NCBI GenBank assembly: GCA_964410485.1
Contig: CAYPHJ010000021.1
Span: 1-52,545 of the forward strand
Direction: 5' to 3'
Origin: CAYPHJ01 sp964410485
GTDB taxonomy: Bacteria > Desulfobacterota > Binatia > UBA9968
Length of the DNA stretch: 52,545 nt
The notes beneath the pieces are model-generated. The model saw only the letters and a list, made by a program, of their open reading frames with translations, had not been told where the DNA came from and searched no databases. Position numbers and translations under genes: made by a program. Each line of letters begins with the position of its first letter. Position 1 is the first letter of the stretch. Positions 25,143 to 33,472 of this stretch are shown here, piece by piece.

Positions 25143-26243
25143 TTATAGACCGTAAAGCGCGCGCGCATTGGCGCTCAAGATTTTCTGTTTGATATCCTCC
25201 CCGAGATCGGCTCTGTCTCTGAACACCTTGATGGCGTCGACATCGCTCGATATGTCCGTATGGCCGTAATCGGTGCCGATCACCAGACAGTCTGCGCCGG
25301 CCTCGCGCACAATGTAAGGAATATCGTCGCTGTTTTCGCAGGTCACATACATGCCGTACTCCCGCAGCGGATTTTCCGGCCACTTCCTGTCGAGTGTTTT
25401 GAAACGGTTCCGCGCCTCGTGCATGACCCAGGGGACCCACTGAGCGCTGGCTTCGATGAAACCAAAACGCAGCCGCGGAAACACCTCGTGGATCTCGCTC
25501 AGAATAATGTCGCTGAAAGCCGCCACAGTGGGAATTCTAAAGCGATGAAGAGTCGACGCGATGCGGACCGGGTGATCGTAAAGCTCGCTTAGCCATGGAT
25601 TTCCATTGGCGATGTGGATCGCGATCGGAATATCGAGCTTCTGTGCTTCATCATAGATTGGGTAGAAGTAGGGATCGGCGAGCAACCGCTGGCCTTCGAC
25701 CGGACGCATCAAAACAGCGCATGCGCCGTGCTGGTGAGACCAGCGGATTTGGTCGAGCGCATCAGGCATGCTCAAGGTCGGCGCCATGCACGACCACCGC
25801 AAACGGCCGTTCCCCTGTTCCCAGATGTCCGCCAACCAGCGATTGTACCCCTTACACAACGCGACCTCGACAGCCGGGCGGCTGCTGACAGACTCGATGA
25901 ACATGGTATTGTGCAGTACCTGGACATCCACGCCGGTTTCGTCCATATGTTCCAGGCGCAGGTCGACGTTGCCCAGCTCGCGCGCCTCCTGCATATCGGC
26001 AAATTTGCGGCCCACTTGTTGCTGACGCCTGGCCAATTCGTCGGCGGAAAACGCCGCGAAGCGAAATCCTCTGACCTTGCCGTCAATCAACCAGAACTGA
26101 AGCCTCACGCCCGCTTCTTCGCGCGCCTGCAATTCCAAGGGACGGTATTTTCGGTCCGAGGGATCCATGAACTCCCATGTCCGCGCGCACTCAACCACGT
26201 GCGCATCGGCATCGATTACGAGGTTTTTCTCCGCGGTCGCCAT
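25143..26243 (-). CDS. amidohydrolase family protein (COG2159)
   Basis: Start set at 26243 (MATAEKNLVIDADAHVVE), which has AGGAGGTAACACTT before it, giving 366 residues. The longer frame would run into REP sequence. Barrel landmarks are IPIAIHIANGNPW (metal His), RLRFGFIEASAQWVPWVMHE and CLVIGTDYGHTDIS (metal Asp). The first metal motif reads H-V-V-E rather than H-x-H, so the second His is replaced, as in some members with a DxHxxE pattern. It is paralogous to the genes at 23357 and 26555 and same-strand with the latter, separated by REP palindromes. Substrate unknown. Confidence 0.87.
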   Translation of the reverse strand: MATAEKNLVIDADAHVVECARTWEFMDPSDRKYRPLELQAREEAGVRLQFWLIDGKVRGFRFAAFSADELARRQQQVGRKFADMQEARELGNVDLRLEHMDETGVDVQVLHNTMFIESVSSRPAVEVALCKGYNRWLADIWEQGNGRLRWSCMAPTLSMPDALDQIRWSHQHGACAVLMRPVEGQRLLADPYFYPIYDEAQKLDIPIAIHIANGNPWLSELYDHPVRIASTLHRFRIPTVAAFSDIILSEIHEVFPRLRFGFIEASAQWVPWVMHEARNRFKTLDRKWPENPLREYGMYVTCENSDDIPYIVREAGADCLVIGTDYGHTDISSDVDAIKVFRDRADLGEDIKQKILSANARALYGL

Positions 26244-26391
26244 AAGTGTTACCTCCTGTTTTTCTCGACATCCCGAAAGGCTAAACTCGCCATCGTGGTC
26301 CGTCACTGTAGGTGCCGGCTTAGGTGGCGGCCCTATGTACATCGTTCCTAGACATAGGCGGATTCCGGCTGGACGTCAAGGAGTCTGACGA

Positions 26392-26409
26392 GCCGACACA
26401 CAGGTCGGC
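26392..26409. repeat. REP-like palindrome
   Basis: GCCGAC (26392-26397) pairs with GTCGGC (26404-26409) around a 6-base loop, the same core as the palindrome at 24515. The 311-bp gap between the two amidohydrolase genes holds this, the longer palindrome at 26479-26518, and no gene. Confidence 0.65.
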
Positions 26410-26478
26410 CCCACAACGATGCGCAACAGAAACAGAAACGATGCGCACGGGCATGTCGGAGATCGGGGCACATCGATT

Positions 26479-26518
26479 CTATTGTAGGGGCGCACCCGTG
26501 TGTGCGCCCCTACAATAG
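26479..26518. repeat. long REP-like palindrome
   Basis: CTATTGTAGGGGCGCAC (26479-26495) pairs perfectly over 17 bp with its complement at 26502-26518, with loop CCGTGT. Its core GGGGCGCAC matches the second palindrome near 24544. It may also act as a terminator for flanking genes. Confidence 0.8.
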
Positions 26519-26554
26519 CAATCATGCCCGCAGGCCTGACATTTCGGCTAAGCT

Positions 26555-27703
26555 TTATATTCGCAAGTTATAAAAACGCCGGGCATTTTCACCGAGCAGA
26601 TCGGCTTTTTCCGCCGCCGTGAGAGCCTCGGATGCTTTGATCGACTGAACGCGCTCCCAATCCATGTCGCTGTGCGGATAGTCACTGGCGTACATAAATC
26701 CCTTGCTGCCGAGTTGATCGATAATCGAGCGCAGGTTCTCATCGCCTTCAAAGCCGCTCACAATTCTCCCTGCGAGAATATCTTCGTGCGGTTCGTGGAC
26801 ACCATCAGGCAACTCGTAGGGATCTCGTCCCCATTCGCTTTCCTTGCGGCCGGCGCGCGGCTCGAGAACATGTTCGATGTGTTTCCCCACCCACCGGTTC
26901 CAGTACGGTAACCAGCTAGCGCCAATCTCCAGGAACGCGCAGCGCAGCCGGGGCAACCTCTTTAACAAACCCGAGCGAACCAACGACATCATCGCCACCA
27001 TCATGGAAAAAGGCATGGCGGTTACATGGGTAGAGAAAAAGTCGGTAAAGCAGTCCGCCCACGGCGTGTAGTGCATGCCGGTGACGGCATGAAACCCGAC
27101 CGGGGCATCGAGCTCGTTCATGGCTTCGAAAAACGGAACGAACTGCTTGGCGTGAAGCGGCGTATTCCCCACCGTGCCAGGAATGATTACACCGTTAAGC
27201 CCGAGTTTTTGCACCGCGCGGCGGGCCTCTTCGACCGCCGCGGGCGGATCCTGGATGGGCACCAGGGCGACTCCTCCCAGGCGCTTGGGCGCCCTGGCGC
27301 ATTGCTCGGCAATGTAATTATTGTAGGCGCGGCAGACGGCCGCGGCCAACTCACTGTTTTCGACATCGAACACCCAAACCAATGCCGTCGGATAGACAAC
27401 CTGAAAGTCGATTTCCATTCGATCCATATCCTGCAAACGACCCTCGATATCGTCAAGAGAATTATCCCTGGCCTTCATCTGCCGGTGACGCGGCGTCTGA
27501 TAGCGAAAACCGCCTCCGCCCACCCCTTTGGTAAATGGCAGACGCGGCACGAGCCGCCCCTCGACGAGCCAGCGCCCGCTATCTCTCGGCTCGTCACGCA
27601 GATCGACAACACGCGGCCGCGCCGAATAAAACTCCTTCTCCATGTAACGTTCGAAAAGATCAAAGGGCTCGTGTAGATGGCCGTCCGAATCGATAACTTG
27701 CAT
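26555..27703 (-). CDS. amidohydrolase family protein (COG2159)
   Basis: A 382-residue amidohydrolase_2 protein with intact metal residues: H-L-H in VIDSDGHLHEP, His in APVGFHAVTG and Asp in YASDYPHSDMDWE. LRCAFLEIGASWLPYWNRW is the family's barrel strand 7/8 region. Ribosome-binding site CAAGGAGACGTTT precedes ATG 27703. It resembles the 23357 protein more than the 25143 one in its metal site. The divergent gene at 27976 is another amidohydrolase-superfamily member, so the four may serve linked steps of one degradation route. That is inference. Confidence 0.88.
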   Translation of the reverse strand: MQVIDSDGHLHEPFDLFERYMEKEFYSARPRVVDLRDEPRDSGRWLVEGRLVPRLPFTKGVGGGGFRYQTPRHRQMKARDNSLDDIEGRLQDMDRMEIDFQVVYPTALVWVFDVENSELAAAVCRAYNNYIAEQCARAPKRLGGVALVPIQDPPAAVEEARRAVQKLGLNGVIIPGTVGNTPLHAKQFVPFFEAMNELDAPVGFHAVTGMHYTPWADCFTDFFSTHVTAMPFSMMVAMMSLVRSGLLKRLPRLRCAFLEIGASWLPYWNRWVGKHIEHVLEPRAGRKESEWGRDPYELPDGVHEPHEDILAGRIVSGFEGDENLRSIIDQLGSKGFMYASDYPHSDMDWERVQSIKASEALTAAEKADLLGENARRFYNLRI

Positions 27704-27975
27704 AAACGTCTCCTTGTCTAGCCTCTCTCCAGGCCTTACCGGATGACTTTGATTTTTTCAACAAAATGCCACGTGAGTGTCACCATCACACGTTTATGGT
27801 TTGACACTTTCCTAAAGCTCATGGTAGGCAACCGAAACATCATTCTCTCGCTCTGGCGAGCGGTTCGAATGTTCAACGTTCGGGTCAAGGAACACTGAAC
27901 CTTTGAACTTGAAAAAGTGAATCGACACCGCCTCGAGATGGGCCGTGAAGTGCCATAACCGTTACCGCACCAGTC

Positions 27976-29412
27976 ATGACTAAATCCATCGCCGATCTTG
28001 TTTTTAGGAACGGTTTTGTTGTCACGCCGACCGGCGTGATCGAAGGCGGCGTTGCGGTCGCAGGCGGGAAGGTTGCCGCCGTCGGCAAAGACGAGTTTTT
28101 ACCGGCCGCGGAGCGGCAGATTGATTTGTCCGGAAAGCACCTTCTTCCCGGGGTGATCGACCCGGAGTGCCATTTGGGAAGCCACCGGCCGCTCGCCGAG
28201 GACTTCCGCAGCGAGACCAGAGCGGCGGCCGCTTCAGGTGTAACCACTTGGGGCATGCAGCTTCTGAGCCTGGCGATTACCGGCGGAGCCGATAAGGTCA
28301 AGGGACCCGCGGATATCCCGAGCTTCAGAGAGGCAATGCCCTTGTACTATGAGGCATCGCGCAGCGCGGCGATCGACTTCTTTCTCACCCCTATTGTCAG
28401 CACCGACGAGCACGTTGCGGAGATTCCGTACTTGGCGAAGGAACACGCGATTAACTCATTCAAGCTCCACTTGCAGATGCAAGGTCCGTGGAAATCTTCC
28501 TGGCCCGGATACTGCTTCGACGACGGCAGCGTTTATTCCGTTTTTCACGCGGTGGCCAAGCTCGGCGCGCCGGCGATAGCCCTGCTCCACTGTGAAAACT
28601 GGGAGATCGCCCAGGTGTTGCAGAAACAACTGGTAGAGGCCGGCCGCACCGATATGGGAGCCTGGGATGATCGATCACCGGCATTCACCGAGGCCGGTCA
28701 TGCCAGGACTTACCTCTATTACGCCCGTGTTGCGAGGTGCCCCATCTACATTGTCCACTGCACCACCGGGGAAACCATAGCCGAGATGGAAAGAGCCAAA
28801 GCCGAGGGGTTGGTAGTTTACAGCGAGATCGGGGCGCATTATCTGGTGCTGCATAAAGACGCATGGAAGATCAACGTGCCGCTGCGCGATCGTTCCACTC
28901 ACGACGCACTCTGGCAAGCGCTCGCCTCTGGAGCTATCGATTGTATCGGCAGCGATCATGTCGCGCATACCAGAACCCGGGAATCGATGGAGACGGGAAA
29001 CGTCTGGACCACCATCAGCGGTTTTCCCTCTCGTGTAGAAGGTATGCTCCCCATGATGCTGAGCGAAGGCGTGAATAAGGGGCGCATTTCCATTGAACGC
29101 CTGGCCCAGGTCGCCAGTGAAAACCCCGCCAGGATTTTCGGTCTTTATCCACGCAAGGGAGCGATACTTCCCGGCGCCGACGCGGATCTCGTCGTCATCG
29201 ACTTGAAGCGCCGGGCGAAAGTCACGAAGGACCTTCTCCATACGGCAACGCCGTGGTCCATCTATGAGGGGTGGGATGTAACCGGCTGGCCCGTCATGAC
29301 TCTGGTGCGCGGCAATGTCGTCATGGAATGGCCCGAAGGCGCCCCTCGCGCCATCGTTACGGAATCCTCTCCGGGGCAGTATCTCAGACGAGAGTTGCCC
29401 GTCAAATTGTAA
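27976..29412 (+). CDS. dihydroorotase/hydantoinase-type cyclic amidohydrolase
   Basis: A 478-residue protein of the D-hydantoinase/dihydropyrimidinase/allantoinase group. Its N-terminal beta sandwich has DLVFRNGFVVTPTGVI. Its metal residues align as Lys in NSFKLHLQM, His in LLHCENWE, His in YIVHCTTGE and Asp in IGSDHVAHT. The first metal motif is unusual: IDPECHLG instead of IDPHxHxD, so the first His is Glu64 while His66 is kept. Products of this group open cyclic amides (hydantoin, dihydropyrimidine, allantoin). The altered ligand could mean a changed metal site. Followed 88 bases later by an MFS gene, probably one operon. Confidence 0.85.
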   Translation: MTKSIADLVFRNGFVVTPTGVIEGGVAVAGGKVAAVGKDEFLPAAERQIDLSGKHLLPGVIDPECHLGSHRPLAEDFRSETRAAAASGVTTWGMQLLSLAITGGADKVKGPADIPSFREAMPLYYEASRSAAIDFFLTPIVSTDEHVAEIPYLAKEHAINSFKLHLQMQGPWKSSWPGYCFDDGSVYSVFHAVAKLGAPAIALLHCENWEIAQVLQKQLVEAGRTDMGAWDDRSPAFTEAGHARTYLYYARVARCPIYIVHCTTGETIAEMERAKAEGLVVYSEIGAHYLVLHKDAWKINVPLRDRSTHDALWQALASGAIDCIGSDHVAHTRTRESMETGNVWTTISGFPSRVEGMLPMMLSEGVNKGRISIERLAQVASENPARIFGLYPRKGAILPGADADLVVIDLKRRAKVTKDLLHTATPWSIYEGWDVTGWPVMTLVRGNVVMEWPEGAPRAIVTESSPGQYLRRELPVKL

Positions 29413-29500
29413 CCTTACAGATTCGTTATACAGTGCCGTTTCGACCTTCGAATGCGGTTCGGCGAGACATCCTGGGCACCCGACGAAAACACCTGAGTGT

Positions 29501-30823
29501 ATGAAAAACCGAATAGACGCGGGAGCCGGCGCGCGATCTGCGCCGCACTTTTTCTACGGCTGGTACATTGTCGCCGTCGGCATACTCGTCAACATCGCCG
29601 GCACGTTTGCATTCTCCAGCACGTTGAGCATTTTTCTCAAGCCGATTACGGAGGAGTTGGGCGTTTCGCGCGGCGCGTTTTCGCTCATTCGCACCTTCGA
29701 GATCGGCATCGCGGCGCTAATCGTTCCGCTCCTTGGCCCGTGGATCGACCGCCACGGTGGCCGCGGAGTGCTCGTTATTGGGGTCCTCATGGAAAGCGCG
29801 GGCTTGTTGCTTTCCAGCCTGGTGCAAAGTTTCTGGCAGTTCGTTCTCGTGCGCTGCACGCTAGTCATCGCCGGTGAAGCCTTGCTCGGCTCGCTGGTCA
29901 TCAACGTGACGATCGCCCAGTGGTTCGTGCGCAAGCGCGGTCGCGCCATGGCGATTGCCAACTTGGGCACCGGTATCGCGAAGCTTGCGATCCCACTGGT
30001 TGCGGCATCGTTGTTTGTCGTCATCGGGTGGCGCGGCACCTGGGCCGTGTTTGGCATCGTCGCGCCGCTCCTGGTCGTTGCGCCTGCTCTCGTATTCGTG
30101 CGCCGCAGACCCGAGGACATTGGCCTCGAGCCCGACGGTGAACTACCGTCGCAAACATTTCAGCAGCGATCACCACTGACGGACGCAACGCCAGCCGCGG
30201 CGCAGCGAGAGAAGATGGCACCCGAGACACGTTGGACTCGGCGAGAGGTGGTGCGGCTCCCAAGTTTCTGGTTCCTCGTGATCACTTTTGGCATCGCCAG
30301 CATCGGCATCGCCGGTCTCAATCTACACGTCTTCTCTTACGCGACCGACATCGGCTACTCGCCCCTGATCGCCGCGTCGTTTATGAGCACGATTGCACTG
30401 ACACAGCTCGGCTCCAGCCTTGTTTGGGGTCTGCTCGCCGACAAATTCGATGTCCGGAAAATTTCCTGTGTCCAGTTTTTGATCCAGGCGCTGGGATTGG
30501 TCATCATGACATCAACCACCGACATCCGCCTTGTTTACTCCGGTTTTTTTCTGTACGGGACTGGGCTTGCCGGCAGCTTTGTGCTCCGCGAGGTGATTTG
30601 GGCCAATTTTTTCGGCCGGGCATCCCTGGGAACGGTACGTGGATTGTCGCTTTTCTTCTCCCATCTGTTCGCCGCCAGCGGCGCGCCCTTTTTTGGCTTT
30701 TTGCACGACCGCATGGGGAGTTACAATTTTTCATTCAGAATCTTTGCTGGCGCCCTATTCACATCGGCGATCTTAATTCTATTGGCACAACCGCCGCGCA
30801 AAACGGACACCACGGGCCGTTAG
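29501..30823 (+). CDS. MFS transporter, monocarboxylate/oxalate-formate antiporter type
   Basis: Start placed at ATG 29501 (440 residues), since the upstream frame overlaps the hydantoinase gene and is not membrane-like. Twelve membrane segments are visible. The N terminus HFFYGWYIVAVGILVNIAG is characteristic of the oxalate/formate antiporter-like and MCT-like MFS proteins, with GPWIDRHGGRGVLVIG as the loop 2-3 motif A. The C-terminal half repeats the pattern (LADKFDVRKI). It probably imports a carboxylate or cyclic amide used by the hydantoinase upstream. Substrate unproven. Confidence 0.85.
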   Translation: MKNRIDAGAGARSAPHFFYGWYIVAVGILVNIAGTFAFSSTLSIFLKPITEELGVSRGAFSLIRTFEIGIAALIVPLLGPWIDRHGGRGVLVIGVLMESAGLLLSSLVQSFWQFVLVRCTLVIAGEALLGSLVINVTIAQWFVRKRGRAMAIANLGTGIAKLAIPLVAASLFVVIGWRGTWAVFGIVAPLLVVAPALVFVRRRPEDIGLEPDGELPSQTFQQRSPLTDATPAAAQREKMAPETRWTRREVVRLPSFWFLVITFGIASIGIAGLNLHVFSYATDIGYSPLIAASFMSTIALTQLGSSLVWGLLADKFDVRKISCVQFLIQALGLVIMTSTTDIRLVYSGFFLYGTGLAGSFVLREVIWANFFGRASLGTVRGLSLFFSHLFAASGAPFFGFLHDRMGSYNFSFRIFAGALFTSAILILLAQPPRKTDTTGR

Positions 30824-30848
30824 CCGGATTTCTCGTCGCAGCTTTCGT

Positions 30849-31886
30849 TCAACTCTGTGCTCGGACTTCGGCGGGAACCACGGGCAATGTGATCTTCTCG
30901 AAACGGCGGATGATCGTCAGCTCGGTCTCTGCGCCGATTTTTTGGTCCGTCAAGCGCATGTGCAGATCATCAATGCCGTTGATGGCCTGGCCATCGAAAG
31001 CGACTATAACATCGCCTTCAGCGACGCCTGCTTCTTGCGCGGGACTGCCTTTCTCCACCGACAACACCAGTACGCCACCCGCGGTCACCACGCTTAAGCG
31101 GCGCGCGAGTGCGCGGGGAATCGCGACATTTTGACCGCCCACACCCAAGAAACTCCGTTTGATGCGGCCGTCGCGAATCAGGCGCGCGGCGACAAACTTT
31201 GCCGTATTCACAGCAATCGCAAAGCAAATGCCCTGCGCAGGCAAGATAATCGCAGTGTTAACACCGATCACTTCGCCCCGAGAATTCACCAATGGTCCGC
31301 CGGAATTCCCGGGGTTCAGGGAGGCGTCTGTCTGGATCACGTTGTCGATCAACCGCCCGGAATTCGAGCGCAGCGAACGGCCCATAGCGCTGACCACGCC
31401 GGCCGTTACCGTGCACTGGAAGCCGAAGGGATTCCCTACGGCAATGGCCAACTGCCCGGCTCGTATCCGGTTTGAGTCGCCCAAAGGAGCGGCTGCCAGA
31501 TCTGGCGCGTCAACTCGGATAACGGCCAGGTCCGTGTCAGGGTCCTCGCCAATGAGACGGGCCGGGTAGCGCCGCCCGTCAAAGAGCGCGACGTCGATGT
31601 TACCGGCTTGATGGATCACATGACTGTTCGTCAATATGAAACCATCCGGCGTAAAGACAAAACCAGAGCCGCTGCCGCGCGAGGGGTTGGGTATGCGCAA
31701 AGAAGCCGCGTCTTGAGGCTTCCGTCTAATTTCTATGTTAACGACCGATGGACTAATAGTTTCCGCCGCGCGGATGACCGCGGCCGAGTATGCATCAAGC
31801 AGATCGTGATCGTCCACAGGAACGCTCTTAGCCGGCACATCCGAGCTATGGCTTCCGTCCGACACGAGGTTCAGCATAGGTTTCAC
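30849..31886 (-). CDS. HtrA/DegP-like serine protease
   Basis: A 345-residue trypsin-fold protease. The catalytic triad is visible as His89 (LTNSHVI), Asp119 (DPDTDLAV) and Ser194 (NPGNSGGP). One PDZ domain follows (about 255-340; VLVLSVEKGSPAQEAGVAEGD). Unlike DegP/DegS, no signal peptide or membrane anchor is visible at the N terminus, so it is either cytoplasmic or the start is wrongly placed. HtrA enzymes degrade unfolded proteins. It converges on the MFS gene with 25 bases between. Confidence 0.92.
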   Translation of the reverse strand: MKPMLNLVSDGSHSSDVPAKSVPVDDHDLLDAYSAAVIRAAETISPSVVNIEIRRKPQDAASLRIPNPSRGSGSGFVFTPDGFILTNSHVIHQAGNIDVALFDGRRYPARLIGEDPDTDLAVIRVDAPDLAAAPLGDSNRIRAGQLAIAVGNPFGFQCTVTAGVVSAMGRSLRSNSGRLIDNVIQTDASLNPGNSGGPLVNSRGEVIGVNTAIILPAQGICFAIAVNTAKFVAARLIRDGRIKRSFLGVGGQNVAIPRALARRLSVVTAGGVLVLSVEKGSPAQEAGVAEGDVIVAFDGQAINGIDDLHMRLTDQKIGAETELTIIRRFEKITLPVVPAEVRAQS

Positions 31887-32050
31887 ACCTTTCTCGCTTT
31901 AACAGAGCCACAATCTAAGTACGAATCTGAGGCTTGTAAAGAACGCCCGGGTATCCGGCAGTCACCTTCACCACTCCGTTGTTACACTTTGGTCGAAAAC
32001 TTGAACGTGATATAGTGTGCGTCGAGTTCAGGACTGACGGATCGAAGACA

Positions 32051-32329
32051 ATGTTCGATGCTGGTATAAAAGCGGCTTTTTTGCTTCTATTGGCAGTTTG
32101 TTTTGCGCCGGGCTGCAGTCAATTCAAGGAGACGGGTCGAACCATTGGCCACACCACACGCGACGTCGCGAGAGAAATCGGCCATGGTACTCGCGATGCA
32201 GCAAGAGAGATCGGACATGGCGCCAGGGAGATCACAAGAGAGATCGGGCACGGCACGCGCGATGCGGCCAAAGCTGTGAGCGAAGGAGTGCAAAAGGCTG
32301 TGCAGCCGGCCGACGAAAACGAATATTAG
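32051..32329 (+). CDS. small lipoprotein with 11-residue repeats
   Basis: Start placed at ATG 32051, since the upstream frame has no protein character. It gives 92 residues with a lipoprotein signal ending FAPGC (Cys22). The mature part has four consecutive 11-residue repeats: TIGHTTRDVAR, EIGHGTRDAAR, EIGHGAREITR and EIGHGTRDAAK, then a degenerate fifth. Hendecad repeats with alternating Arg/Glu and small residues form amphipathic helices like those of LEA or apolipoprotein-type proteins, so membrane-surface binding is plausible. No family recognised. It lies between divergent htrA and a convergent dehydrogenase gene. Confidence 0.75.
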   Translation: MFDAGIKAAFLLLLAVCFAPGCSQFKETGRTIGHTTRDVAREIGHGTRDAAREIGHGAREITREIGHGTRDAAKAVSEGVQKAVQPADENEY

Positions 32330-32358
32330 ACCCTACAGCAGAGCGAAGTCATCTACCC

Positions 32359-33417
32359 TTAATACCCGCGCTCCCAGTCTAAAAGGTTTTTCAGCGGCAA
32401 TCCTGCCATAAAACGCCTCAGGTTTTCACAAAACAAGTCAACGCCCTGATGTTCCGAGCAGTCCGTTCCCGCCGACACGTGAGGCGTGATAACGACCCGC
32501 TCATCACTCCATAACCGCCAATCCGGCTCGTGCTCGAACTCTCCGTCGTAAACGTCCAGAGCGACGCCACGAAGCTTTCCCTCGGCCAAAGCGTGCACCA
32601 GCGCCTCCTGATCAATAATTTCGCCGCGTGCGATATTGGCCAAAACCGTTCCCGATTTCATCGCCGCAAACGCTGCTCGCCCGATGAGGCGCGTCGTTTC
32701 TTTCGTCCATGGGCAACACACAGCGACGAACTCGCTCTCGCGGAGCAGATCATGCAATAAGTTCGCAGGCTCTAGCCGTACAAAACCAGGGGGGAGTCCA
32801 GCCCCTGGAGCCACATGCCGGCGGCAACCGACCACACGCATCCCCGCTGCCGCGCACAGCTTTGCCACTTCCTGCCCAATCCCGCCCGTACCGACCACGC
32901 AGGCCGTCTTGTCGCGGATGATCACAGGATTGTAGCTTTGATGGTCAAAGTAGCGGCGCCTTTGGTCTCGATAACTCAAGTGAAGCCCACGAGCGAAGTG
33001 AAGAAAGCTTGCCAGCACGTACTCGGCCATGGGTCGTCGATTGGTGAGTCCGCGCGAAGTGGTCACCAGAAGATTGGCACCCCACAAATCGGTCTCCACA
33101 AGATTGCTCGCTCCGGCGGGAAGCTGGTGCACCCACTTTAAGTGCGGCGCGCGAGCCTTCAGATCCTTCAGTGGAGGCCACCCCGTGAGCACGATGGTGG
33201 CCGATTCGAGCGCACGATCGCGTTCTTCGCGCGTGGTCGTTGGATACTTGCGATTTTCTAGATACCGCGCGACGGTCCACTGCGGCCAAGTGGCGCAAAG
33301 CTCAACGTCGAACCATCCGCGCGCATCAACAACCTCGATGCGCGGGTCTACGCTATGAATCCGCTGCAGTACAGCATCCGAGACCCGCGGCAGCACCAAA
33401 ACTTGTATCCTGTCCAT
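32359..33417 (-). CDS. D-2-hydroxyacid dehydrogenase family protein
   Basis: A 352-residue NAD-dependent dehydrogenase of the D-isomer-specific 2-hydroxyacid family. It shows the Rossmann motif ACVVGTGGIGQEVAKL, catalytic Arg in LANIARGEIID, Glu near YDGEFEHEPDW and His in VVITPHVSAGT. The PxxxAEYVLA-like segment (RPMAEYVLASFLHFARGL) is typical. It interconverts a D-2-hydroxyacid and a 2-oxoacid, with an unspecified substrate. It is same-strand with the BenE-type transporter upstream (55 bases apart), which suggests uptake and oxidation of an organic acid. Confidence 0.9.
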   Translation of the reverse strand: MDRIQVLVLPRVSDAVLQRIHSVDPRIEVVDARGWFDVELCATWPQWTVARYLENRKYPTTTREERDRALESATIVLTGWPPLKDLKARAPHLKWVHQLPAGASNLVETDLWGANLLVTTSRGLTNRRPMAEYVLASFLHFARGLHLSYRDQRRRYFDHQSYNPVIIRDKTACVVGTGGIGQEVAKLCAAAGMRVVGCRRHVAPGAGLPPGFVRLEPANLLHDLLRESEFVAVCCPWTKETTRLIGRAAFAAMKSGTVLANIARGEIIDQEALVHALAEGKLRGVALDVYDGEFEHEPDWRLWSDERVVITPHVSAGTDCSEHQGVDLFCENLRRFMAGLPLKNLLDWERGY

Positions 33418-33472
33418 AGCCCGCTATCGTACGAGGTCAGTAGACGGAGTTCAAAACGTTTCGGCTGGTTTC

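Noticed and set aside
24779..25168. Forward and reverse short frames read as independent small genes.
   Set aside because: They are pieces of one frameshifted REP-associated transposase.
29315..29500. 62-residue extension of the MFS transporter.
   Set aside because: It overlaps the end of the hydantoinase gene and is not membrane-like; ATG 29501 gives the family N terminus.
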